From NCBI GenBank assembly GCA_963827155.1, contig CAWGZV010000002.1, positions 558,001 through 622,000 on the forward strand: DNA of 64,000 bases, written 5' to 3'. Source of the DNA: UTCFX2 sp963827155 (GTDB taxonomy: Bacteria > Chloroflexota > Anaerolineae > Anaerolineales > UBA4823). The notes beneath the pieces were generated by a model, which saw only the letters and a program-made list of their open reading frames with translations, did no database searches and had not been told where the DNA came from. Position numbers and translations under genes: made by a program. This document shows, in pieces, positions 8,015 through 18,113 of this stretch. Each line of letters opens with the position of its first letter. The stretch's first letter is position 1.

Positions 8015-10501
8015 TCACTGGATTTTTGAATCTAATGCGGATTCTACAGCCTTGTAAGCGTTCAATATACCGTAACCTGATGCAGTGCTGGGAATCTGAC
8101 TTGTGCCAGGGCAGTCCGGTTGAGGGAATGGATATGGATCAGCGCTCTCGATCAACAGCCTAGTTGTCAGGTCGATCTCTCCAATCAGATCAGGGTTTGC
8201 AGACCACATGAGTGCGACGGCGCCTGCGACATGTGGTCCTGCCATGGAGGTACCGCTCATTTCCGCGTAGGTATTCTCAGGCATCGAGGAAACCACCGAG
8301 ACGCCAGGCGCGACGAGATCCGGTTTATTTTTTTCCCCAAGAGCTGCTGGAAACGGACCTACACTGCTGAAATAAGCAAGCTGACCGGATTGTTCAACGG
8401 CTCCGACGGAAAGTACTTCAGGATAAATTGCCGGAGGATCTTTCAAGCTGCCGCATTTCGGTCCATCGTTTCCTGCACTTACGACCACATATATCCCCGA
8501 GCTCTTCAAGGCTTCGACGGCTGGTGCGAAGATCGAAGAATCACATCCTTCAATTTCCGGACATCCCCAGGAGTTATTTAATATATCGGCTCCAAGCTCT
8601 GGTTTGCCATCGGTGAAAGGATTTCCAGCTTGAGGATAAGGAGCGAGCATGAATTGCATACAATCTAAATAATGGGCAGGATTACCAAGATTTCGAGCCA
8701 AGTTTACACAAGCAATCCATTCGGAATCTGGCGCGAGGCCAGTCTGGTTTCCGAGGATGGTTCCCAGCGTATGGGTTCCGTGACCTCCGATATCGACTGG
8801 AGAAGTCGAGAGGTTCCATGGATCCAGCCAGCTGTAATCATCACCCGAATCTTTGCCTCGATACGAATCCGTCAATTCGGGGTGCTCTCCATTCACGCCG
8901 CTATCCGATTGTCCGATGATGATTCCTGCGCCACGGACACCAAAATCTTGCCACACTTTGTCAGCTCCAACCATGGAGATATTCCACAATGTATTGTCAG
9001 GGGATGTCAATTCACCACTCTGAACAGGAGGAGTGGTCGGCAGCGGTCGAAGCATTGGATTCATCAGAATTCTATCCACCTCGGGACGACTTTCCAGCCA
9101 GAGGCGTATAAGCGGTCGATCGGCAATCACAAGCCCGTTGACGAGGTAATAAGGAGTGTAAGCGATTCCAAGTCGATCTAAGAAAGATCGAATATCTGCC
9201 TGGCTCAGATTAGAAACCTTCACTAATTCTTCATAGACAGCAGCTCGACGAGCATCGGGATCAGCAATTTGATCAATTTGGGATAAATCGGCTTGATCTC
9301 GGAAGACGATAAAAAGCTTCTCCCCAAAAAACCCCGGCTGGCCGAATTGGAAATAGAGAAAGATACCAGCACCCAACGCAAACAAAAAGACGAGCAATTG
9401 AAGAGGTAGCATTCGTACGGAACGGCTGCCAGGCGAATTGCGCATAGCCACTCCATGGCTATTGCGACTCCTAATTAATTGCGCTGCGAGAATGAATACG
9501 CTGATCCCCACGATTCCAGCCGACCACATGGATGCCTGGATCCCTTTTCCCAGGATCTCTCCAGGTGAGGCGTTCAGCAACAGCGTCATCTCTTCTGGAT
9601 CCAGGAAGATGAGCGGCAACGAAATGAGCAGTCCGATAAGGGCTGCAATTTGCCACCCAATCAAAGTAGGGTGTTTTGAGAGGTCTTCGGTCTCCTGCTC
9701 CGAAAGGCTGGACCTGGATCGAGTTGAGTGATGGATACTGAGCACCCAACCTAATCCTGCAGCACAAAGGATGGCGAGTAACTGAATCCCTCCAAAGCTG
9801 AAACTAAGAGATCCAATTAATAAGATAATCGTTGTGCTGGCTGCAATCCCATTTATCACGGTTTCAAACTTGCCCTCATTTTCGACTTGAATTGACGGCA
9901 AGAAGATTGTCGTCTGGAATATAAACGCGGCGATCGCGCCTAACAATAAAGCGGTGAACAGCATTAATATTGTGTCTAATAGCGAGCCTACTGCACCCAA
10001 TACTAACCAACCATAGCTCACTACGACGATCATCAAAGCAAAAGGAATCCAAGAGGAAAGCTGAGCAGAAATGGGAATTTCCAAGATCGATGCAATTTTA
10101 GGATTATGGTCACCTTCTGATCGTCTCCGAACCATTATTAGGGCGCCTAGAATTATTATCATGATCAGCGTTTGGTAGACTGCCTGAATTGATGTGCGAA
10201 TCTCGCTGATGAAATAAGCGGGCGCCAGGAGCAGTGTCATCAATGCGCCGATCAACCAACCACGATAAATTGCCTTGCGAGGAGATGGCCAAAAGATACT
10301 GAGAGGAGTTAGGATGAGGATCAATAGAAAAAATTGGATTCCTGCCCCAACTATAGCTATCTTTTTCGTGTCTTCGGGAGTAATCGAGACACCCAAGACA
10401 ATCAGATGCCGAATGAAGACCGCCGAAACAACCACAAAGCTGATAACTGCAAGGATAATTAGATCCATGCAGCCTGAAACCTTTTTCTCAGGTTGAACCA
10501 T
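8015..10501 (-). CDS. Polytopic membrane protein with C-terminal subtilisin (S8) protease
   Basis: About 828 residues. The N-terminal half (to about residue 400) holds roughly eleven hydrophobic helices. It is followed by an I9-like propeptide/inhibitor region (about 425-515, starting LFIVFRDQADLSQ). The subtilisin domain comes last, with Asp near 533 (GQSDSGVNGEHPEL), His near 574 (GGHGTHTLG), oxyanion Asn in LNNSWG and Ser near 752 (GTSMAGPHVAG). All catalytic residues are present. ATG at 10501 is chosen because AAGGGAAG lies 9 bases upstream; the frame runs open to 10573. It overlaps the upstream MFS gene by 14 bases. The protease domain is probably on the outer face. The target is unknown. 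Confidence 0.88.
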   Translation of the reverse strand: MVQPEKKVSGCMDLIILAVISFVVVSAVFIRHLIVLGVSITPEDTKKIAIVGAGIQFFLLILILTPLSIFWPSPRKAIYRGWLIGALMTLLLAPAYFISEIRTSIQAVYQTLIMIIILGALIMVRRRSEGDHNPKIASILEIPISAQLSSWIPFALMIVVVSYGWLVLGAVGSLLDTILMLFTALLLGAIAAFIFQTTIFLPSIQVENEGKFETVINGIAASTTIILLIGSLSFSFGGIQLLAILCAAGLGWVLSIHHSTRSRSSLSEQETEDLSKHPTLIGWQIAALIGLLISLPLIFLDPEEMTLLLNASPGEILGKGIQASMWSAGIVGISVFILAAQLIRSRNSHGVAMRNSPGSRSVRMLPLQLLVFLFALGAGIFLYFQFGQPGFFGEKLFIVFRDQADLSQIDQIADPDARRAAVYEELVKVSNLSQADIRSFLDRLGIAYTPYYLVNGLVIADRPLIRLWLESRPEVDRILMNPMLRPLPTTPPVQSGELTSPDNTLWNISMVGADKVWQDFGVRGAGIIIGQSDSGVNGEHPELTDSYRGKDSGDDYSWLDPWNLSTSPVDIGGHGTHTLGTILGNQTGLAPDSEWIACVNLARNLGNPAHYLDCMQFMLAPYPQAGNPFTDGKPELGADILNNSWGCPEIEGCDSSIFAPAVEALKSSGIYVVVSAGNDGPKCGSLKDPPAIYPEVLSVGAVEQSGQLAYFSSVGPFPAALGEKNKPDLVAPGVSVVSSMPENTYAEMSGTSMAGPHVAGAVALMWSANPDLIGEIDLTTRLLIESADPYPFPQPDCPGTSQIPSTASGYGILNAYKAVESALDSKIQ

Positions 10502-11951
10502 TTTGGATTGCTTCCCTTTTCTGACGATTGAGTAGGATGACGGGTATTCCGCAGGCTGTGACGATAGCAGCAACGATAAAGCTTGCCTGCACTGCCAGGA
10601 TCACTTCGTTGGAAGGCAGAATATCGCCAGTGCTTAGATTGCTGGTGAAAACTGCGCCGGCGAGACCAACGCCCAATACCATCCCAAAATTCCGAGAGGT
10701 GGCTAAAATTCCTGAGGCGATTCCCTGGCGATCTCTTGGGGCTGATCCCATTAGTGCACTCGTATTTGGCGAAATGAATATTCCAATGCCGAGGCCTGCG
10801 ACGAGCAGGCGTCCTATAATTGTTGAAAAATTGGATTCAAGCGAAAGCCTCGATAACAGAACCAATCCTAATGTCAGAAGAATCATCCCCAATGCAGCGG
10901 GAGCTTTAGTGCCCACTTTATCGGAAATCGATCCACTTATCGGCGCAGTAATCGCCATAATGATCGGCATCGCGGTCAGGATCAAGCCGGAAAGGGCTGG
11001 ATTTAACCCCAAACCGGAAATCAGATAAAACGGCATCAAGAAAATGATGCTGTATACGCCAATATAATTGAGGATAGCTGACACAACGGATGTTGTGAAT
11101 TTCGATCTCGAGAAAAGTTGAAGGTCGAGCATAGGATTGGCAAGTCGTTTTTCAAGCTGGAAAAATGTGAACAGCAGAACAAAGGAAAGAAAAATGGTGA
11201 TCAGAATAGGCAATGAGCTCCAACCTAGAGCATGCCCCTGGTTTAGACTGAATATCAGCAATATCAGTCCGAGAATAAAAAGGCCTGCACCGGCATAATC
11301 AAATCCTTCGTGATTTGTGGTTTTCTTATCAGCCTGGATAGCCTTCATACTGAGGTAAAGTGCTGCAAGACCTACCGGAATATTTAGATAAAAAACCGCA
11401 CGCCAGGTGAAATGCTCAGTTATCCAGCCTCCCAGAGATGGTCCGATGGTTAAACCCAGATAGGTCATTGTCGCCTGGAGGCCTAGCGCCTGCCCGCGTT
11501 GGCGGCCAGGAAAACTGGAGGTCAGGATTGCTGGCGAATTTGCCTGGAGCATCGCAGCACCCAATGCCTGTACGCCTCGAAAGAGTATCAGGAATGCAAC
11601 GGAGGTGGCGAAACCACAAAACGCCGAGCTGATGATAAAGACCACAAATCCGAGCATGTAAATTCTCTTATGTCCGCGAATATCTCCGAGCCGCCCAAAG
11701 CCGAGAAGCACACCACTCAGAACGAGAAGGTATATCGTCACCACCCATTCAATGGAGGCAACCGAAGCTGAAAAATGCTCACGCACGATAGGCAGGATAG
11801 TATTGACGACGCTGCCATCGAGGGCAGACATAAATGTCCCTATTCCCACAGCGACCAGAACCGACCATTTATTTGCTTCGAGCTGTTGATTCAGGGAGAA
11901 ATCAACCGGAGAGTTGAGCTGTTCAGGGGTGTCCTCAAGATCCGGTGTCAT
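10488..11951 (-). CDS. MFS drug transporter, DHA2/EmrB type (14 TM)
   Basis: About 487 residues with 14 predicted membrane helices. It has motif C-like and A-like segments of the DHA2 family: FMSALDGSVVNTILPIVREHF in TM1 and FGRLGDIRGHKRIYMLGF between TM2 and TM3. SFPGRQRGQALGLQATMTYLGLTIGPSLGGWITEHFTWRAVFYLNIPVG is also typical, spread over TM5-6. Such proteins export drugs or other amphiphiles using the proton gradient. ATG at 11951 is preferred to a TTG at 11957. It overlaps the protease gene downstream and nearly abuts the extended end of prs upstream. The substrate is unknown. Confidence 0.92.
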   Translation of the reverse strand: MTPDLEDTPEQLNSPVDFSLNQQLEANKWSVLVAVGIGTFMSALDGSVVNTILPIVREHFSASVASIEWVVTIYLLVLSGVLLGFGRLGDIRGHKRIYMLGFVVFIISSAFCGFATSVAFLILFRGVQALGAAMLQANSPAILTSSFPGRQRGQALGLQATMTYLGLTIGPSLGGWITEHFTWRAVFYLNIPVGLAALYLSMKAIQADKKTTNHEGFDYAGAGLFILGLILLIFSLNQGHALGWSSLPILITIFLSFVLLFTFFQLEKRLANPMLDLQLFSRSKFTTSVVSAILNYIGVYSIIFLMPFYLISGLGLNPALSGLILTAMPIIMAITAPISGSISDKVGTKAPAALGMILLTLGLVLLSRLSLESNFSTIIGRLLVAGLGIGIFISPNTSALMGSAPRDRQGIASGILATSRNFGMVLGVGLAGAVFTSNLSTGDILPSNEVILAVQASFIVAAIVTACGIPVILLNRQKREAIQNGST

Positions 11952-11964
11952 GAACAACAGAAGG

Positions 11965-12915
11965 CTATGCGAGGATTAATTTTTCGGAAATACTAACGCC
12001 ACGATGGATGCGGCTAATAATGTCTGCGAGCATCCCGGCAACGGAGAGTGTGACAATCTTTGGATTCATTTGTTCTTAAGTCAGCGGAATCGTATTGGTT
12101 GTAACCAGCTTTTCAATTCGATCCTCCTTTTCGAGGATCTCTAAAGCGGACGGAAGCATCAGACCATGGGTTACCGCAAAAAAAGCTTTACCTTCGGCGC
12201 CACGTTCGTACAGTGCATCTAACTGTTTGAGAACACTACCGCTTGCCATCATATCATCGACGATTATGGGTCTGTGCCCGGCAATATCTCCTACAACATG
12301 GGTTGTCTCAGTCTGCTGGAAATTCAAACGCCGCTTTTGCATGATGACGAGTGGAAGGTTTAGCCGCTCTGCATATTTTCCTGCCATCCCAGCTCTACCG
12401 ACATCCGGGCTGACTATCGCAGCGTTCGCAAATTCCGGTTTTCGGAAATAATCCGCCAGAAGGGGAATGGCAGTCAAGGGATCGACAGGAATATTGAAGA
12501 ACCCCTGAGTAGCACGATTGTGGATATCGACGTAAACTACCCGCGCAGCTCCAAGAGTTTCAACAAGATTCGCGACAACCCTGGCGCTGATTGCCTCTCG
12601 GCCGCGTGCCATCCGATCTTGCCTGGCATAGGGGAAATAGGGGATTACCAGGCTGACGCTGTGTGAGCTTGCACGCCTGAATGCGTCCAGATATAGGAGC
12701 ATTTCCATCAAGTTATCATTCACTGGCGGCGAACAAGGCTGGATTAAAAAGATATCCTGGTCACGCACGACCTCATCAATCATGATATGCATTTCACTAT
12801 CTGGAAGTCGACGCGTGGTGGATTTTCCCACCGAAGTCCCCAGGAGATTAGCAACTTCATTTGCCAGAACAGGATGAGCAGAGCCGGAAAATATTCTCAA
12901 TGGGTGTGCTGTCAT
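11965..12915 (-). CDS. prs: Ribose-phosphate pyrophosphokinase, interrupted by an in-frame TAA
   Basis: PRPP synthase makes PRPP from ribose-5-phosphate and ATP. Motifs: DSEMHIMIDEVVRDQDIFLIQPC, the ATP loop YFPYARQDRMARGREAISA, and the PRPP loop IVDDMMASGSVL. The frame from 12915 meets a TAA at 12076-12078 after 279 codons. The same frame then continues with EQMNPKIVTLSVAGML, ISRIHRGVSIS and a TAG at 11965-11967, giving 316 residues, the normal length. The stop replaces a codon that is usually Glu (GAA to TAA needs one change). As prs is essential, a base error is likelier than a true pseudogene; the first 279 codons alone would lack the C-terminal helix. Confidence 0.9.
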
Positions 12916-12998
12916 AATCTATACGTTTACTGTTCGATGTTTTCTAAATTGAGAACGGAACCAATTGGATGATTATACCCCAGGCGATTTTAAGGAAT

Positions 12999-15465
12999 TT
13001 ATAAAATTCTCAAGCGATGTCGGGCTTTTTTTTCGATCTCACGCCGGTCAAAAAGCATGGGATGGTAAACTCCATTGAACCAGCCATTTATTTGGTTGGC
13101 AAAATATGGACTGGCAGGATTGCTCGACTGCCCGGGAGCGAGGACCGCTACAGAATTATTGAAATTTCCTAAATCTACAATCATCCGATAGGGCGGTCCG
13201 ACCATGTCCGAAGTTTCAAGGTCGTGATAGTGGGTCCCAGCAGCCCAGATTGTAGTATTGTCCCCGCCGATAGGGAATGGTCCCAAGTTGAAAATTGAAC
13301 CGAGAATTGGATTTGTGCCCAATGGATGTTTGAATGTGAGCTGATGCCGCTGCCCCCACCGCCAGCGATTAATATCCGCACCATGTTCCTTTTTTAAATC
13401 GTCGATCACAATCGTCATGATTTTTAACAAACACTCATCTCGATTTTCCCCATTTCCAAGATCGAACCAAGGCGATTTTGTGTTGCGCAAATGATCGGTC
13501 AACCAAGGCAACCAATGATCGCCAAAAAGCGTTGTTTCGGCGAGAACCGGAGTAGGTCCTTTTCCCAAAAAATATGAGGTTAGCCGAACCTGATCTGAAT
13601 GTTTGTGATGGTTGTCTCCTGTTTCATGGGCGAGGACATGCATTGAGCTGGGATCTAATTTATCTTGAAAAATCATCCAAACGAGTTTTCGAATGAAACT
13701 CTCATAGATCAATGCAGTCGGACTATCGACTGCTAGCACCCCATCCCAAGACTTAAAAAGATTCAAAACGTATTGAATATCGGATTGGTTATGGTGAGCT
13801 GATTCAGGAATTTTAAGTTGGGCAAGATACCGAGAAACAACGCGGGCGGAAGGAGAGCATTGGTCGTAATGCATTCGTTTGAAGAGAGAGGCATCGATTT
13901 TATCATTTTCGCTTCGCAGCCCAGGGTCCATCAGCATTTCGGCGATTCGCTGTGCTCGATCACCTGTAATTGGTTCAAGCTCAATTGCTACGGGGAAATT
14001 AATATCAAAAACCCGATTATTCGCGCTTACGATAAATTGTTGGTTTGGGTTTTTGAAATGAGGAAGGGAGGTGTGAGGAATATAGGATTTCCAACCATAT
14101 TCTGAGGTCCAACCCGGAACCGGAATGCGTCCTTGACCTTTCTTACGAAGTGGGATTTTTCCAGCCAGTGTGTAGGCGATATTTCCTTGCTGATCAGCAT
14201 AGACCACATTTTGAGAGGGTGTGGACCAGAACTTGAGAGCTTCGTGAAGATCATCGCAAGTTTTGGCTTGCCATATCTCGAAAACGCAGCGGATAAAATC
14301 ATCCGGATCCAGAGCGGTCCACTGCAAGGAGAGGGAGAGATCCCCGCAAAGGTCTGGAGCCAACTCATTAATTATCGGTCCGTGACGAGTGATCACTACC
14401 TCGTGCATGACCGTTTTTCGATCTTTTATTCGAATGGGTTCTTTGATTATCGTCGCATTTTCCCATTTACCGTCATATTCCACTTCGATCAAACCATCAG
14501 ACGTTCGGTTTAAACGCTCGACATACAGATCTTGGACGTCTGGGAATCCATTTGTAAAGCTCCATGCGACGTGCCCATTATGACCGGCTACAACGCCGGG
14601 GATGCTTGGGAATGTGACACCTGTTACGGAGAGATCTCCGCAACTGAGGTGGTTCTCATACCAGATGGCAGGGGAGGTAAGCCCCAAATGCATATCATTG
14701 GCGAGAAGCGGCTTACCAGATTGGGTTAATGCACCTGATACAACCCAATTATTGCTGCCTAATCCATCATATGGTGTCGGACCAGCAAATGGACGAATCA
14801 AACGGGTGCGTTCAAGTGCACTCAAATCCAGACTGCTGTAATCAAGATCGGGAGGCACTACAAACGGCCAGCGGGATAGATGCGGCGGTTCGAGCTCAGC
14901 AGCCTTTTCAGGACCTAACCGTGCGATAAGCTGTGCTCTTAAAAGCTCTGATTCCCAATTGACAGATAAACTCCAAGCCATCATTTTTATCCAGCTAAGG
15001 GTGTCTGCAACAATCCAATCTTCCGGTTGATAGCGGAGCAAAGTGAACTCGATCGGAAGTTTTCCTCGATGGATATAGGCATTGATACCAGAAGCATACG
15101 CAGATAACTCGGCAGTATATATGGGATCGAGCTGAGCGGCTTCGAACTCGGCAACTCGCCTTAAGGTCAGCGTTTTCATCCAACGATCCAAAGGGAGTGT
15201 TAGTTCACCTAAAATTTCAGACAATCTCCCTGCGATCAGGCGACGATTAAAATCAAGCTGAAAAAGCCGGTCCTGGGCATGCACAAAGCCTTGTGCGAAG
15301 AAGAGATCTTCTCGATTCTCAGCATAAATATGCGGAATTCCCCATTCGTCCCGAATGATCTCCACTGAAATCATGGATTCCTTTGAGGTGGATATCACCA
15401 TCCAGCTTAGGAAGACGTGTTTGGGCGATCAGTTTCGCGATTGCTTTGAGCAGCAGATTAGCCAT
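12999..15465 (-). CDS. Penicillin acylase family protein (Ntn hydrolase), one frameshift near the start
   Basis: About 820 residues of the penicillin amidase family (peptidase S45), made as a precursor and cleaved before the catalytic Ser. The Ser is in GLGSNNWVVSGALTQSGKPLLANDMHLGL, split here as GLGSNNWVV and the following spacer-side strand. The alpha-chain N-terminus EIIRDEWGIPHIYAENREDLFFAQGF is present. The continuous ORF begins only at 15401. One extra A in the run 15368-15370 hides the true start region LLLKAIAKLIAQTRLPKLDG. After correction, ATG at 15465 has AAGG 9 bases upstream. Relatives cleave beta-lactam side chains or acyl-homoserine lactones; the substrate is unknown. Confidence 0.88.
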
Positions 15466-15546
15466 CAACCGCATCCTTTCTATATATATGGGAAGATACC
15501 ATATATCCTCTTGGGAAGTTGGAAATCAGACGTTTAGAGCTACATA

Positions 15547-16782
15547 TTATTCCAATTTACGGATATATGGTGTAAGAAACCAGAATAAAACTGCACAGAC
15601 GAACAGAACGAACGACCCAAACATTATCGCCACCTGTTCACTGGTTGATGCTGCTGTCTGACCCAACAATAATGCGCCGAATGGATTCATTCCAAAAAAT
15701 ACCATACTGTAGAGCCCCATCACCCTGCCTCGGATGTGGTCTGCAACAGTGGTTTGAACGATTGAGTTTGCAAGGTTCATTATTACTACTATCGAAACGC
15801 CCATGCCACATAAACAAACCAATGATAAAGGGATTTGGCGGATCAGAGAGAAAATAAAAAGCAAAGCTGGAAACAGGAATGTGCCAATGGTGAGGAGCTT
15901 GCCGTGATACTTAAATCTGCCTAGTGAGGCGATAGCCAATGCTCCAATCACCGCTCCTAAACCACGCGCGGATTGTAATAAACCATTCGTCGTTACATTG
16001 CCCCCGAGCACATCGACTGCCCAGGCGGGAAGCAAGGTTGTAAACGAGATCCCAAACATTGAGGTGATCCCTACCAGGATGATAATACTTCGGACAACCT
16101 TATCTGAAACCGCATAACGGATTCCCTCACGAAGCTCGCTGATAGCCGATCGCGTTCTAACAACCGGAGGCCCCTCTTGAAGTTTCATCGCACCCAAAGC
16201 CAGGATCACGGCAATAAAGGAAAGCCCATTGATGGTAAAGCACCAGGCAGGACCTGCCAAGGCATAAACTAATCCCGCGGCTGCCGGTCCAACGATCGCA
16301 CCCAGATTGAACATCATTGCATTGAGTGCTATGGCATTTGTCAGGTCTGCTTTATCGACCAGCTCTGGGGTAAATGCAAGTCGAGCAGGCGCGTCAAAAG
16401 CATTCACGATTCCCAGTAAGAATGCCAGGACGATGATATGCCAAGGCTGCACCACTTCGGAAAAGGTCAAACCAGCGAGTATAAAAGCTAACGCCATCAT
16501 ACTGGATTGGGTCGCGATCAGCAAATGCCTGCGCCTAAACCGGTCTGAGGCAACTCCCCCGATCAACATAAATATCCAGCTTGGAATCCCGGAAGCAAAA
16601 CCTACATAACCCAGATATGCCGGCGATTTTGTCAGCTCAAATATCAGAAACCCCTGGGCAGAGGTTTGCATCCAGGTCCCAAAAAGAGAGACGACCTGAC
16701 CTGCGAACCAAAGACGGAAATTCGGATATCGTAATGCGGAAAATGTGCGTCCAATTCCAAAAGGAATAGGTGGAGAACTCAT
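15547..16782 (-). CDS. MFS transporter, 12 TM (EntS/MFS_3-like)
   Basis: About 411 residues with 12 predicted helices. The N-terminus FSALRYPNFRLWFAGQVVSLFGTWMQTSAQGFLIFELTKSP is typical of the MFS_3/EntS-like group, and GGVASDRFRRRHLLI is the motif A loop. The second half includes GRVMGLYSMVFFGMNPFGALLLGQ. ATG at 16782 (MSSPPIPFG) is preferred over TTG at 16809. It lies between glpC and the acylase gene on the same strand. The exported compound cannot be predicted. Confidence 0.9.
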   Translation of the reverse strand: MSSPPIPFGIGRTFSALRYPNFRLWFAGQVVSLFGTWMQTSAQGFLIFELTKSPAYLGYVGFASGIPSWIFMLIGGVASDRFRRRHLLIATQSSMMALAFILAGLTFSEVVQPWHIIVLAFLLGIVNAFDAPARLAFTPELVDKADLTNAIALNAMMFNLGAIVGPAAAGLVYALAGPAWCFTINGLSFIAVILALGAMKLQEGPPVVRTRSAISELREGIRYAVSDKVVRSIIILVGITSMFGISFTTLLPAWAVDVLGGNVTTNGLLQSARGLGAVIGALAIASLGRFKYHGKLLTIGTFLFPALLFIFSLIRQIPLSLVCLCGMGVSIVVIMNLANSIVQTTVADHIRGRVMGLYSMVFFGMNPFGALLLGQTAASTSEQVAIMFGSFVLFVCAVLFWFLTPYIRKLE

Positions 16783-16823
16783 AGTTAAGCCGATTATCGG
16801 ATATTTCAATTAATTCCAAATGA

Positions 16824-18113
16824 TTAAGTAAAAATGCTTGCCAATGGATATTCCGGTTTGAAGCCGAGCGACACAGCCAACAGCTCAACCGGGTGAACAA
16901 CGGGGTAGCCAGTTGCATGCGCTATTTGCCAACGGCAGGTTTCGCTATCGCAAATTACAACCGGAGGGCGAGCTTGTTTGATAAATTCAAACAGCGGAGC
17001 GCCAACCTGCATTGAAATCTCATATTTCTCGCGTTTGTAACCGTATGTCCCTGCAATCCCACAGCAGAGGGCATCGCTTTCAACAATCGTCAGTGACGGT
17101 ATCCGATTCAACAGGTCGACGCCTGGACGACCTAATCGATGGGCTTTGTATTGGCAGGGGACATGATAAGGCAGTTCCAGCGGGATTGGATCGAACTCCT
17201 GAACCAACTGCCCCGTTTCAAATTGTGATAATAAGAACTCATTAAAATCATAAACGTGGTTTGCCACCAATAAAGTATCTTCATCACGCATCTCTAATAA
17301 TTCAGATGCTTCTTCTTTCAAAGTAAGGGTACAGCTAGTGGATGTGCCAACGATCGGGATACCTTCTCGAGCAAATTGCACAAGGCTTCGAACGTTCCGG
17401 ATATGCAGCTTTCTAGCTGCCGGGAACTCCCCATTCGAAAGCAAAGGCAAACCACAGCAGTTCTGTGGTGGGATGACAATTTCATATCCGAGGGCTTCTA
17501 ATACCTGAACAGCCGCACGACCGATGCGCGGTTCGTAGTATTGGGTTGAGCAGCCGTGAAAGAAGGCGACTTTTCCGCGGGATTTTTGTGGATTGGAATT
17601 CTCATGCCGATTGAACCAGTCAGTAAAACGCTGGTGGGAAATCGCTGGAAATGGTGCGTGGCGGGAAATCCCGAGGGTCTTTTCCGCGATGATCCTGGCT
17701 GGAGGAAAATTCAACGCTGCGTTGGCTAGCGGAGCGATCGGACGGGCCACTTTGCCGACCAGCTCAGCTCTGGCGATTATATTATTTCTGAAACGCAAAA
17801 TTGGAGAAATGCCCCCATCTTCGATCATCTCGGCTCTGGCTCGAGCATTGATTTCAGCAATTTTCACGCCAGCAGGGCAGGCGAGGTTGCAAACGCGACA
17901 GCCGCTGCAGTAATCCACAGAACGGTCAGGTGAGATTGAATCGGAGATGCGGAAACGCCCACCTTGTGGCGCTTCGTATTTTGGACCAGGAAATAGATCG
18001 GTGACCGCGCTTACCGGGCAGACAGAGGTGCAAATGTTGCATTTGATACATTGGTCAAGGGTAAACTCAACCGGTCGGTGTAAAGAATTCTGGGCTTGAA
18101 AGTTCTCGATCAT
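16824..18113 (-). CDS. glpC: Anaerobic glycerol-3-phosphate dehydrogenase subunit C
   Basis: A 429-residue iron-sulfur subunit. Two [4Fe-4S] motifs lie near the N-terminus: CIKCNICTSVCP (about residue 22) and CSGCRVCNLACPAG (about residue 70). Two CCG domains follow, with CCGLPLLSNGEF and CCGIAGTYGYKREKYEIS. GlpC anchors the GlpAB dehydrogenase to the membrane and passes electrons to quinone in anaerobes. The start overlaps glpB by 4 bases, the usual glpABC arrangement. Confidence 0.94.
   Translation of the reverse strand: MIENFQAQNSLHRPVEFTLDQCIKCNICTSVCPVSAVTDLFPGPKYEAPQGGRFRISDSISPDRSVDYCSGCRVCNLACPAGVKIAEINARARAEMIEDGGISPILRFRNNIIARAELVGKVARPIAPLANAALNFPPARIIAEKTLGISRHAPFPAISHQRFTDWFNRHENSNPQKSRGKVAFFHGCSTQYYEPRIGRAAVQVLEALGYEIVIPPQNCCGLPLLSNGEFPAARKLHIRNVRSLVQFAREGIPIVGTSTSCTLTLKEEASELLEMRDEDTLLVANHVYDFNEFLLSQFETGQLVQEFDPIPLELPYHVPCQYKAHRLGRPGVDLLNRIPSLTIVESDALCCGIAGTYGYKREKYEISMQVGAPLFEFIKQARPPVVICDSETCRWQIAHATGYPVVHPVELLAVSLGFKPEYPLASIFT

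Noticed and set aside
12076..12078. TAA in prs as an alternative genetic code or read-through signal
   Set aside because: Many genes in the window end normally in TAA, so reassignment is excluded; a single base change is simpler.
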